This document shows, piece by piece, positions 16,642 to 24,510 of a DNA stretch of 64,000 nt. Numbering within the stretch: the first letter of the stretch is position 1; every line of letters begins with the position of its first letter. Source of the DNA: Pseudomonas mucoides (GTDB taxonomy: Bacteria > Pseudomonadota > Gammaproteobacteria > Pseudomonadales > Pseudomonadaceae); assembly GCF_015461845.1 (NCBI RefSeq), contig NZ_JACOPW010000003.1, forward strand, positions 682,001 through 746,000, given 5' to 3'. Both the position numbers and the translations under genes were made by a program. The notes below the pieces were generated by a model. The model searched no databases. It had not been told where the DNA came from and worked only from the letters and a program-made list of their open reading frames with translations.

Positions 16642-17061
16642 CTAATCACCTCGGAGAGCTTTTAGCAAACCTTTGAATGCTCCATTCAACCTAGTAAAAG
16701 CGGCGTCGAAACGTATTCCATTTTCTGTGTACTTTGCGATCTCAACCTGCTGATCGACAGTATTTTGATCAATGGCAGGTTGAGCCGGTGTGCCGTAAAG
16801 CAAAGCACCTCCGTAAATATCACTTGCTGATTCTTGTCCTGTTATGTGTTTTACATTTGTTGTCTTCAAAGAAAACGGAGTAGCAGGAGTTTCTTTTGTC
16901 TGGCTTGCAAGCACAGTAGAAAAATCTAAGTCTCGGGCCTTGAAGTTCGGCGTATCAGCGTTTGCAATATTGTTACTCAGAATTTCAGCTCTTTGACTAC
17001 GATAAATTAACGCTCTTGCTGCGGGGCCAAGCGCTTTCTCAAAATTAATACTCACACTCAA
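16642..17061 (-). CDS. flgB: Orphan flagellar basal-body rod protein FlgB
   Basis: A 139-residue protein with the full FlgB pattern: SINFEKALGPAARALIYRSQRAEILSNNIANADTPNFKARDLDF at residues 4-47, and the C-terminal helix region NTVDQQVEIAKYTENGIRFDAAFTRLNGAFKGLL. FlgB is a proximal rod subunit of the flagellar basal body and normally begins flgBCDEFGH. No other flagellar gene is near. The gene is intact, normal in length, with an ATG start and no adjacent partner. It probably is an extra copy carried as cargo; a role outside the flagellum cannot be told from sequence. Confidence 0.85.
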   Translation of the reverse strand: MSVSINFEKALGPAARALIYRSQRAEILSNNIANADTPNFKARDLDFSTVLASQTKETPATPFSLKTTNVKHITGQESASDIYGGALLYGTPAQPAIDQNTVDQQVEIAKYTENGIRFDAAFTRLNGAFKGLLKALRGD

Positions 17062-17439
17062 TCACTCTCAGTAGCGTTGTTATTTTCCATGAGCATCGAA
17101 CACTTAAGTGTTGACGCGGTGCATCCAGGCTCACATTTGCAGTTCCGGTGCAGAAACTAAAAAAAACGTCTGCACCTTGAAAGCTATCGGATACTTACAA
17201 TGGTAGGCACCTCAACTGATACTCAATAAATAGGGGTGTAACGTTGGAAGATCGAAACCTTACGGATTAAATAGCGTATTCCTCAAGAGAAATATCGCAA
17301 CCTGACACAACTGTAATATTGGCCTAAGCTTCCTGACAGGGGATAAGTCTTATAGTCCTATTGAGCCTTAAGCTCACCCCTAAGAATCAACACTGAAGTG
17401 GATTCAGGGGTTACCGAATACTCATCCGAGGAAACCCAA
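17062..17439. other. Intergenic region between flgB and the PtrA-like gene
   Basis: About 380 bp that hold the divergent promoters. A CopR-type box is at 17302-17317 and points to the plus-strand gene. No box or clear sigma-28 or sigma-54 promoter was recognised for flgB. No other coding sequence is convincing. Confidence 0.5.
17302..17317 (+). promoter_or_regulatory. CopR-type box upstream of the PtrA-like gene
   Basis: Reads CTGACACAACTGTAAT, followed by ATTGGCCTAAGCTT, which resembles the sequence after the boxes at 5083 and 26463. It lies 122 bp before the start at 17440. Confidence 0.65.
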
Positions 17440-17646
17440 ATGAACCCTATCAAATCCTTGTTCGTCATCGCAGCCCTGACCATCTCTTCTTTTGCTATGG
17501 CTGAAGGTGGTGGTGACCGGTCTTTCGCGCGCATGGAAGCGGCTAGGAATAATTCGATGGAGTCGTACCAAGTAGCTCAAACGCAAAGCTCCCAACCTCC
17601 CGTCGCAGAAAGCCAAGCCAAAGCGATGGACCACAAGAATTGCTAA
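17440..17646 (+). CDS. PtrA-like small exported copper-inducible protein
   Basis: A 68-residue protein with a signal peptide (residues 1-19) and mature start AEGGGDRSFARMEAARNNSMESY, followed by a Gln/Ala-rich stretch and a terminal DHKNC. This is the layout of Pseudomonas PtrA, described as a copper-inducible periplasmic protein linked to copper tolerance and to type III secretion control. The start at 17440 follows a GAGGAAA ribosome site; a longer frame from 17398 is unlikely. A CopR box lies upstream, and the copA operon begins 180 bp downstream with its own box. Confidence 0.8.
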   Translation: MNPIKSLFVIAALTISSFAMAEGGGDRSFARMEAARNNSMESYQVAQTQSSQPPVAESQAKAMDHKNC

Positions 17647-17667
17647 ATAGCTGGGTACATTTCCAAG

Positions 17668-17683
17668 CTGACAGAAATGTAAT
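17668..17683 (+). promoter_or_regulatory. CopR-type box upstream of copA
   Basis: Reads CTGACAGAAATGTAAT, the closest copy to the consensus of all seven. It lies 141 bp before copA and should drive the copA-copB operon. Confidence 0.7.
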
Positions 17684-17824
17684 CACTATGGTGGTTTAAA
17701 TGTGGCAATTTCTGAGCTCGCTTACCGTAAGAGTTCGTTTTTTGTGACGGTGGGCGAAGCTCATCCGGGCAACTCATTGGTTGTTTCGTACAGCTTCCCT
17801 TTTGACTGATTGGACATAAACGGC

Positions 17825-19744
17825 ATGCATTCCAAAACCTCTAGGCGGACATTCGTTAAAGGCCTGGCCGCTGGTGGCATTCTTGGCGGCCTTGGTCTGT
17901 GGCGCACTCCTGTATGGGCAGTGACCAGTCCTGGTCTGCCGAGCGTTCTCACCGGTAACGAATTTGATCTGTTTATTGGTGAAACCCCTGTAAACATAAC
18001 TGGCTCGCCGCGCACAGCCATGACCATCAATGGTTCGTTGCCCGGACCTTTGCTGCGCTGGCGCGAAGGCGAGACGGTCACACTGCGTGTGAAAAATCGC
18101 CTAGATCAAGACACCTCCATTCATTGGCACGGGATCATTCTGCCCGCCAACATGGATGGTGTACCGGGTTTGAGTTTCCATGGCATCGCGCCCGATGGGA
18201 TGTATGAGTACAAATTCAAGGTGCATCAGAACGGTACGTACTGGTACCACAGCCACTCCGGTTTGCAGGAGCAGGCAGGCGTTTACGGTCCAATCGTCAT
18301 CGACTCGAAAGAGCCTGAACCTTTCCAGTACAACCGCGACTATGTGGTGATGTTGACTGACTGGACCGATGAAGATCCTAGTCGCGTCATGGCCAAGCTC
18401 AAGAAGCAATCGGACTACTACAACCACCACAAACGGACCGTGGGCGACTTTATCGACGACGTCGGTAAGCAAGGTTGGTCTGCTGCCGTGGCCGACCGGA
18501 AGATGTGGGCTGAAATGAAAATGAACCCCACTGATCTCGCAGACGTCAGTGGGGATACTTACACCTATCTCATGAATGGCCAAGCGCCTAACGGTAACTG
18601 GACCGGTATTTTCAAGCCGGGCGAGAAGCTGCGCCTGCGCTTTATCAACGGCTCAGCTATGAGCTACTTCGACGTCCGCATCCCTGGTTTGAAAATGACC
18701 GTTGTGGCGGCTGACGGCCAACATGTCAAACCAGTCAGCGTCGATGAGTTCCGCATCGCCGTGGCAGAAACGTATGACGTGATCGTAGAACCTGCCAGCG
18801 AAGAGGCTTACACAATCTTCGCCCAGTCCATGGATAGAACCGGTTATGCACGTGGAACCTTGGCAGTTCGCGAAGGATTAAAGGCACAGGTACCTGCGAT
18901 CGATCCTCGGCCGCTTTTGACCATGGATGACATGGGTATGGGCGGTATGGCGGGCATGGACCATGGCAGCATGGCTGGTATGGGCGGCGGCGATATGAAA
19001 CAAGGTGACATGTCAGGCATGGCTGGCATGGACCACAGCAAGATGGCGGGAATGGACCAAAGTGACATGACCGGGATGACCGGCATGGACAGCGGTGACA
19101 TGACTAACATGGCCGGTATGGACCACAGCAAGATGGCGGGCATGGACAAAGGCGACATGTCCAACATGGCCGGCATGGACCACAGCAAGATGGCAGGGAT
19201 GGGCAGTATGGGTGGCGAAATGCAGGCTCACCCAGCGTCCGAAACCAACAACCCCTTGGTTGACATGCAAGCCATGAACCCAACGCCAAAGTTAAACGAT
19301 CCAGGCATTGGTTTGCGGAACAATGGTCGTCGAGTGCTCACCTACTCAGATCTGAAAAGCACTTTCCAAGACCCTGACGGCCGCGAGCCCAATCGCACTA
19401 TTGAGCTTCATCTGACCGGTCACATGGAGAAATTTTCGTGGTCCTTCAACGGAATCAAATTTTCTGACGCCGAGCCGCTTCGTCTGAAGTATGGGGAGCG
19501 TCTTCGCATCACCCTGGTGAACGACACCATGATGACCCATCCCATCCACCTTCACGGCATGTGGAGCGACCTTGAAGATGAGAACGGCAAGTTCATGGTG
19601 CGCAAGCACACAATCGACATGCCACCAGGTACCAAGCGCAGCTATCGAGTCACCGCTGATGCCTTAGGTCGCTGGGCCTATCACTGCCACCTGCTTTTCC
19701 ATATGGAAATGGGCATGTTCCGTGAAGTACGGGTTGATGAGTAA
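17825..19744 (+). CDS. copA: Multicopper oxidase CopA
   Basis: A 639-residue Tat-exported oxidase. A twin-arginine signal SRRTFVKG is followed by a hydrophobic core to about residue 30. Copper motifs are HWHGI (about 98-102), HSHSG (about 141-145), HPIHLHGMW (near 578) and HCHLLFHMEMGM (near 619-630), giving the type 1, 2 and 3 sites. A Met-rich region (about 365-465) repeats MAGMDHSKMAGMD, which binds copper. It oxidises Cu(I) in the periplasm and sequesters it. The ATG at 17825 starts nearest the Tat motif; an ATG at 17810 would add five residues. First gene of the operon. Confidence 0.95.
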   Translation: MHSKTSRRTFVKGLAAGGILGGLGLWRTPVWAVTSPGLPSVLTGNEFDLFIGETPVNITGSPRTAMTINGSLPGPLLRWREGETVTLRVKNRLDQDTSIHWHGIILPANMDGVPGLSFHGIAPDGMYEYKFKVHQNGTYWYHSHSGLQEQAGVYGPIVIDSKEPEPFQYNRDYVVMLTDWTDEDPSRVMAKLKKQSDYYNHHKRTVGDFIDDVGKQGWSAAVADRKMWAEMKMNPTDLADVSGDTYTYLMNGQAPNGNWTGIFKPGEKLRLRFINGSAMSYFDVRIPGLKMTVVAADGQHVKPVSVDEFRIAVAETYDVIVEPASEEAYTIFAQSMDRTGYARGTLAVREGLKAQVPAIDPRPLLTMDDMGMGGMAGMDHGSMAGMGGGDMKQGDMSGMAGMDHSKMAGMDQSDMTGMTGMDSGDMTNMAGMDHSKMAGMDKGDMSNMAGMDHSKMAGMGSMGGEMQAHPASETNNPLVDMQAMNPTPKLNDPGIGLRNNGRRVLTYSDLKSTFQDPDGREPNRTIELHLTGHMEKFSWSFNGIKFSDAEPLRLKYGERLRITLVNDTMMTHPIHLHGMWSDLEDENGKFMVRKHTIDMPPGTKRSYRVTADALGRWAYHCHLLFHMEMGMFREVRVDE

Positions 19745-19756
19745 AGGAGACGATCT

Positions 19757-20005
19757 GTGAGCACATACCTAAATCGTAAATCGCTGGTCGGTTGCCTCTT
19801 TGCCGTCGGCTTGATGGGTGGACTCTCGTCCGTGGCGCTGGCAGTCGAAGATAGTAGTGATCATTCACCTGCTACTCCTGCGAAAGCAACGAGCAAGCCT
19901 GCAACTTCGATAAATGAGTCAGAGCCCGATCACGGGTCAATGGATCACAGCAAGATGAGCCATGAGTCGATGGATCATGACCAAAAAACCAAAAAGGCAG
20001 ATTGA
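19757..20005 (+). CDS. Small exported Met/His-rich protein between copA and copB
   Basis: An 82-residue protein from a GTG start with AAGGAG six to eight bases before. The signal peptide ends at about residue 29 (VALA|VEDS). The mature part ends in DHGSMDHSKMSHESMDHD, the same Met-Asp-His-Ser pattern as in CopA and CopB, so copper binding is probable. It sits in the operon 12 bp after copA and 4 bp before copB. It may act as a periplasmic copper carrier; no firm family name. Confidence 0.7.
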   Translation: MSTYLNRKSLVGCLFAVGLMGGLSSVALAVEDSSDHSPATPAKATSKPATSINESEPDHGSMDHSKMSHESMDHDQKTKKAD

Positions 20006-20009
20006 GATC

Positions 20010-20951
20010 ATGACCAGTAAGTATTTACGCCCAATGTTGATGGCACTGGCAGTCTCTACCAGTCCTGCTTTCTCTTTCATGGCCCAGGCGGCAGAAGAGA
20101 TGGATCACTCCAAGATGGATCACGGCTCGATGGGAGCTATGGACCATAGCAAGATGGGGGCAATGGATCACAGCAAGATGAGCATGGACAATGGAGCAAT
20201 GGACGGTATGGAAAGTATGGATGGAGGGGCTACCACCACCAGCCGAACTCCAATCCCTGTACTGACCGACGCTGACCGTGCAGCCGCGTTCCCTGATGTG
20301 GCTGGTCATGGAGTTCACGACAAGAAGGTCAACTCCTTCATGCTGCTGGATAAGTTTGAGTACCAGGATGCTGACAACGGTAGTGCATTGGCTTGGGATG
20401 CAAAAGGATGGATCGGCGGTGACCTTGACCGACTGTGGTTGCGCTCGGAAGGCGAACGTACCAATGGCGTAACGGAAAACGCAGAACTCTCAGCACTTTG
20501 GGGGCACTCCATCGGTCCATGGTGGGATGTCGTCACCGGCGTACGACAAGACTTCAAGCCCGGGTCACCACAAACTTGGGGAGCGCTCGGTATTCAGGGC
20601 ATGGCCCTCTATAACTTTGAAGCCGAAGCGACTGCCTATATCGGTGAGAACGGTCAAACCGCTGCTCGATTGGAAGGCGACTACGACATTCTGCTGACCA
20701 ATCGCTTGATCTTGCAGCCGACGGCCGAAGCCAATTTTTACGGAAAAAATGATCCTCAGCGCGGCATTGGGTCTGGATTGGCAAACACCGAAGTAGGGCT
20801 CCGATTGCGTTATGAGATTGTTCGCCAATTTGCCCCTTACATTGGGGTTAGCTGGAGCCGCTCCTACGGCAATACGGCAGATCTGGCCAGCGATGAAGGA
20901 GAGGATGCCAACGAGGCCCGGTTTGTCGCCGGTATTCGGATGTGGTTTTGA
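20010..20951 (+). CDS. copB: Outer-membrane copper resistance protein CopB
   Basis: A 313-residue protein. The signal peptide covers about residues 1-27. A Met/His-rich segment (EEMDHSKMDHGSMGAMDHSKMGAMDHSKMSMD in part, about 28-70) is followed by a beta-barrel domain with DKFEYQDADNGSALAWDAKGWIGGD, LWLRSEGER, YDILLTNRLILQP and a C-terminal aromatic residue (RMWF), typical of outer-membrane proteins. CopB binds copper in the outer membrane. The ATG at 20010 begins right after the preceding gene; an earlier in-frame ATG lies inside that gene. Confidence 0.93.
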   Translation: MTSKYLRPMLMALAVSTSPAFSFMAQAAEEMDHSKMDHGSMGAMDHSKMGAMDHSKMSMDNGAMDGMESMDGGATTTSRTPIPVLTDADRAAAFPDVAGHGVHDKKVNSFMLLDKFEYQDADNGSALAWDAKGWIGGDLDRLWLRSEGERTNGVTENAELSALWGHSIGPWWDVVTGVRQDFKPGSPQTWGALGIQGMALYNFEAEATAYIGENGQTAARLEGDYDILLTNRLILQPTAEANFYGKNDPQRGIGSGLANTEVGLRLRYEIVRQFAPYIGVSWSRSYGNTADLASDEGEDANEARFVAGIRMWF

Positions 20952-20960
20952 GGGGCTGAC

Positions 20961-21776
20961 ATGAAAAGAACATTGAAAACATTGACTGCTGCCGGGGTGG
21001 TCGCCGCAATAGTAGGTGCCGGCGTGGTGTATTTTGGTGTGATCAATGTTGGGGCGGATGATCCGCATTTCGGCCCCGTTCACTCACTTCTTTCCACTGC
21101 TCGGGATCGCTCGATTGCTGTGCGCTCACGCGATATTAAAGTCCCCGACCTGAGCGAAGAAGCTCTCATCCGCGCAGGTGCTGGCAACTACAACTCTATG
21201 TGCATCGGTTGCCATCTGGCTCCGGGTATTGCAGGAACCGAGTTAAGTAATAGCCTTTACCCTGCACCACCGAATCTTTCAAAACTGGGCGTTGATGGAA
21301 ACCCTGCCGCAGCATTCTGGATCATCAAGCATGGAATCAAATCCACAGGCATGCCCGCTTGGGGTAAAAGCATGGCCGATCCCTACATATGGGGAATGGT
21401 CGCTTTTCTCCAGCAACTGCCTTCATTGGATGCAGAGCAATACAAAGCTCTAGCAACCAGCAGCGGTGGTCATCAACACGGTGGCGGCGAGAGCAAAATG
21501 CATAACCATGAAGGCCAGCATGAGGGCCAAAAAGGGGCTGTCGCGGGGCATCATGATGCGGGTGCAGCCGAAGAGATAGCCGAAGCAGGCGACCATCATG
21601 GCGAGAGAAACAGCGCTCATGCCCATGAGGCGGCCGCAGCGCCTTCTCAGGATGAAAGTACCGAACACGCCCATCCTCAAGCTGTGGAGGCTTCACATGA
21701 CGCCCCTGCAACTCCGGCCACTCAGCCAAAAACTCATACCCACGCTGATGGGAAGGAACATACCCATGCGAAATAA
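20961..21776 (+). CDS. Exported c-type cytochrome with His-rich tail
   Basis: A 271-residue protein: N-terminal membrane anchor/signal (about 8-30), a cytochrome c domain with heme motif CIGCH (about 75-79) and a later Met ligand candidate in KSTGMPAWG, then a long tail (about 165-271) very rich in His, Ala and Glu (HQHGGGE, HNHEGQHEGQ, HTHADGKEHTHAK). The first part is a class I cytochrome (cytochrome CBB3/c domain). The tail probably binds metal. It lies 9 bp after copB and overlaps the next gene, so an electron-transfer partner for copper oxidation is a reasonable guess. Confidence 0.85.
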   Translation: MKRTLKTLTAAGVVAAIVGAGVVYFGVINVGADDPHFGPVHSLLSTARDRSIAVRSRDIKVPDLSEEALIRAGAGNYNSMCIGCHLAPGIAGTELSNSLYPAPPNLSKLGVDGNPAAAFWIIKHGIKSTGMPAWGKSMADPYIWGMVAFLQQLPSLDAEQYKALATSSGGHQHGGGESKMHNHEGQHEGQKGAVAGHHDAGAAEEIAEAGDHHGERNSAHAHEAAAAPSQDESTEHAHPQAVEASHDAPATPATQPKTHTHADGKEHTHAK

Positions 21777-22233
21777 CTTTCTTCGTCCCGGTCGGGCACT
21801 TCGCCTCGCTGCATTTGCGGCTCTGTTTATCAGTTCAGCTGGTCATGCAGCAGAGTCGTTGACGATCGACGTCCATCGTGACGCTAACTGTGGATGCTGC
21901 AAGAAGTGGATCAAGCACCTTGAAGCTAACGGCTTCACCGTCGTTGATCATGTAGAAACCAACATGAGCGCGGTCAAGCAGGATCTCGGTGTTGCTCCAC
22001 GACTCTCGTCCTGCCACACAGCAATGATCAATGGAAAGTTTGTTGAAGGTCACGTGCCCGCCGAGCAAATCATTGCGATGAGCAAACGTGACGACCTTCT
22101 CGGGATCGCCGTTCCTGGCATGCCGGCTGGATCTCCGGGCATGGAAGTCAACGGAAAACGTGATGCTTACCAGGTAATCGGCTTGTCCAAAGCAGGCGCA
22201 GACCAGGTCATTGCTGAATACCCCGGAAACTAA
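21766..22233 (+). CDS. copG: DUF411 periplasmic copper protein (CopG-like)
   Basis: A 155-residue protein with a signal peptide (to about residue 28, GHA|AESL) and a thioredoxin-like DUF411 domain: HRDANCGCCKKWIKHLEANGF, then LSSCHTAMINGKFVEGHVPAEQI and GIAVPGMPAGSPGME. The Cys of CGCC and the Cys-His and Met positions match CopG, which binds a copper cluster and may couple copper and redox chemistry. The start has GGAAGGA ahead of the ATG and overlaps the cytochrome gene by 11 bp. It is the last gene of the copper operon. Confidence 0.87.
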   Translation: MRNNFLRPGRALRLAAFAALFISSAGHAAESLTIDVHRDANCGCCKKWIKHLEANGFTVVDHVETNMSAVKQDLGVAPRLSSCHTAMINGKFVEGHVPAEQIIAMSKRDDLLGIAVPGMPAGSPGMEVNGKRDAYQVIGLSKAGADQVIAEYPGN

Positions 22234-22562
22234 TCTGGCCCCTCAATCCTGTCCCTGCATGGTTAGCGACATAGCCATGCAGCGGGACACATACTGTCCA
22301 TTCCACGCTCAGCAACACGCCAAGACAATGAGCTACTGTTGGCCGCCTCTCCTGCTGTTCCCCTCAGCCCCACTCTATAACGCCCTCAACTAAACGATGC
22401 GCACGCAGTCGAAGTGAACATCGACGATGACTCTGCACCTTCAGTCTCAGTTATGAATGGAGATTGCCTGTCAAAGGATCAAAAGATCCTAGACGGCAGG
22501 TTTACCAAGCGGGGCGAACACAGGTACTGACAACAGAACGTCCCGCCCTTATGTCAATCCAC
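22234..22562. other. Intergenic region downstream of copG
   Basis: About 330 bp without a convincing gene. An imperfect stem-loop at 22467-22500 centres on AGGATC AAAA GATCCT; it could be a terminator relic or structured repeat. Position 22562 is the 3' exon junction of the group II intron. Confidence 0.45.
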
Positions 22563-24400
22563 ATCGGCATAGGGGACGGCCTTCATAGGCCGCTCCCCTG
22601 CCACACCACCCGGCATGCGGGTCCGCACCGGGCGGTTCGAGAGATTGAGGTTATGAGAGGCGCGCCAATCCCAGCCTGTCGAACCACGCAATATTCAGCA
22701 CACGATTCAACTCAAAACGGCTATTACGCCACCAGCGATGAGAGTTACTGGCCACCCTCTGCGCCACCTGCTGGCTCGCCCCCAGTGTCCGCAGCTCTCG
22801 ATAGATCGTAGGGCCACGCTTCCACTGCCTGAGCTGGATCGCTCTCAGTCGATGTCGTATCCATTCGTCCAGCTTGCGCCAGACTGCCGGTGTTTGCGAC
22901 AACGTGAAGTAGGCTTTCCAGCCCAAAAGATAAGGCCGGAGATTATCTGCGACCTGTTGCAAGCTACGCCCGCAGGAGCGCCGGGTAAGCCAGCGGATAC
23001 GCTGCTTGAACTGTTTCTGCGCCTTATAAGAGACCGCGCGCTTGACTTCACTTCGGGCTGACCACAACTCATAGCCCAGAAACTTGCGACCAAACGCGCT
23101 CGTCACTGCACTCTTGCTCTCGTTGACGCTCAAGTGCAGCTTTTCGTACAGCCGCCTCAGCAGGGCCATTACCCGCTGCCCCGCCTTCTGACTGCGCACA
23201 TACACGTTCGCATCGTCGGCATAGCGCACGAAACAATGGCCTCGGCGTTCAAGCTCCCGATCCACTTCGTCCAGCAGCACGTTCGCCAACAACGGCGACA
23301 GTGGGCCGCCTTGCGGCGCCCCGCAGCGGCTTTTCTCGACCACGCCATTGATCAGCGTTCCCGCATCCAGATAGGCGCGAATCAGCCGGATAACCGCCTG
23401 ATCCGTAATCCGTTTGCGCAAACGATCCATCAAGATGTCGTGATCGACCCGGTCGAAGAACTTCTCCAGATCAACATCCACCACCACTTTACGTCCTGAA
23501 GAGGCATAGCGCTGAGCCGCTAAAACGGCGTCCTGCGCACAGCGTCCCGGACGGAAGCCGTAGCTGTGTTCACTGAAGGTCGGATCGAGTAATGGCTGCA
23601 AGGCTTGCAGCAACGCTTGTTGGATCAAACGGTCGGTGACCGTTGGGATACCCAACTCGCGTTGACCGCCGTCAGGTTTGGGAATGACCACACGCCGTAC
23701 CGGACTGGGCCGGTAGACTCCTGAAAGAAGCTGTTCACGAATCCCCGCCCATTGGGTCAGCAGGTACTCGGCCGTCTGATCAATATCCAGACCGTCGACT
23801 CCCGCTGCACCTTTGTTGGCCTTGACCCGTTTCCACGCCCGTTTCAGGTTTTCTCTCGCAAAGGCCCGTTCCAGCAGCCCTTGTCCTGCGTTATCGGGTT
23901 CATTTTGCGGGCGATTGACCTCGTCGCTGACAGGATTTCTCACGGTTTCAACGCTCGTTATCTCCGTCCGCCCCGCGTTTGGCAGGCATCTGACTTCCGG
24001 TCTTTCGCATCAACATGGCCTATGACGCTTTCTCTCGTTCGGCCCTTCGTCAAAAAAAAAAAAAAAGACTACTACGGCCTCTGCTGACTTCTCGCTCCGA
24101 CTCGCGCCGTCGCCCTTTCAGGCACAAGGCGAGATCTCCCCAGGTAAGAACGCAATCCTTCACCGCACAACCGCCGGATTTACGCTGCCTGACCCTTGAC
24201 CACAAGAGCTTCGCGGTTTTATGCCCGCTCGCCCTGGTCGGCTTCGCCTTGTATCCGGTTCTTGTACATCGGCTCGCGGTTTCGATTCACGCTTCCTCCC
24301 CACACTCGGTCGCCCTCATGCAGTTGCGCTTCACTTCGTTCGCTGTGGTCAGCTTACGGCGGGACTTTCACCCACAAGATTGCGCCCATGCTGGGCGCAC
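22563..24400 (-). mobile_element. Group II intron (IIC-type), complete
   Basis: On the minus strand the element starts GTGCGCCCAGCATGGGCGC at 24400 and runs on to GTGGGTGAAAGTCCC, a standard intron 5' end. It ends at 22563 with a domain V-like hairpin (GAACCGCCCGGTGCGG ... CCGGGTGGTGTG) and a domain VI-like stem with bulged A (GGCCGTCCCCTATGCCGAT), closing in AT. The 1,838-bp element encodes a reverse transcriptase without endonuclease domain. It is placed immediately 3' of the T-run of the porin gene's terminator, as IIC introns do. Confidence 0.85.
22651..23943 (-). CDS. ltrA: Group II intron reverse transcriptase/maturase
   Basis: A 430-residue protein. RT motifs: RRVVIPKPDGGQRELGIPTVTDRLIQQALLQ (RT1-2), YGFRPGRCAQDAV (RT2a/3), VVDVDLEKFFDRVDHDIL (RT3), GAPQGGPLSPLLANVLLDEVD (RT4), the catalytic FVRYADDANVYV (RT5, YADD), and a maturase/thumb segment (LRPYLLGWKAYFTLSQ). 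It ends without an HNH endonuclease domain, which fits the short IIC class. It splices and mobilises the intron around it. Intact, no frameshift. Confidence 0.93.
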   Translation of the reverse strand: MRNPVSDEVNRPQNEPDNAGQGLLERAFARENLKRAWKRVKANKGAAGVDGLDIDQTAEYLLTQWAGIREQLLSGVYRPSPVRRVVIPKPDGGQRELGIPTVTDRLIQQALLQALQPLLDPTFSEHSYGFRPGRCAQDAVLAAQRYASSGRKVVVDVDLEKFFDRVDHDILMDRLRKRITDQAVIRLIRAYLDAGTLINGVVEKSRCGAPQGGPLSPLLANVLLDEVDRELERRGHCFVRYADDANVYVRSQKAGQRVMALLRRLYEKLHLSVNESKSAVTSAFGRKFLGYELWSARSEVKRAVSYKAQKQFKQRIRWLTRRSCGRSLQQVADNLRPYLLGWKAYFTLSQTPAVWRKLDEWIRHRLRAIQLRQWKRGPTIYRELRTLGASQQVAQRVASNSHRWWRNSRFELNRVLNIAWFDRLGLARLS

Positions 24401-24402
24401 AT

Positions 24403-24426
24403 AAAAAAAGGCGCCACTAGGGCGCC
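24403..24426 (-). terminator. Intrinsic terminator of the OprD gene, site of intron insertion
   Basis: On the minus strand GGCGCC CTAGT GGCGCC is followed by seven T residues. It lies 85 bp after the porin stop. The intron begins two bases beyond the T-run. Confidence 0.8.
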
Positions 24427-24510
24427 TAAGCCGCCTCCCAAACCAAAGGAGAAACAAGGAGACGGGGTGTACCTGGTAGTCGAACAATTGGTGCCGCAGG
24501 TTAGTGCTCG

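Noticed and set aside
22464..22811. Plus-strand 115-codon frame across the intron 3' end.
   Set aside because: It crosses the intron domains V/VI and the maturase 3' end in antisense; no support.
23944..24510. Several plus-strand open frames of 60-130 codons over the intron 5' part.
   Set aside because: They lie within the structured RNA domains of the group II intron and have no protein-like features.
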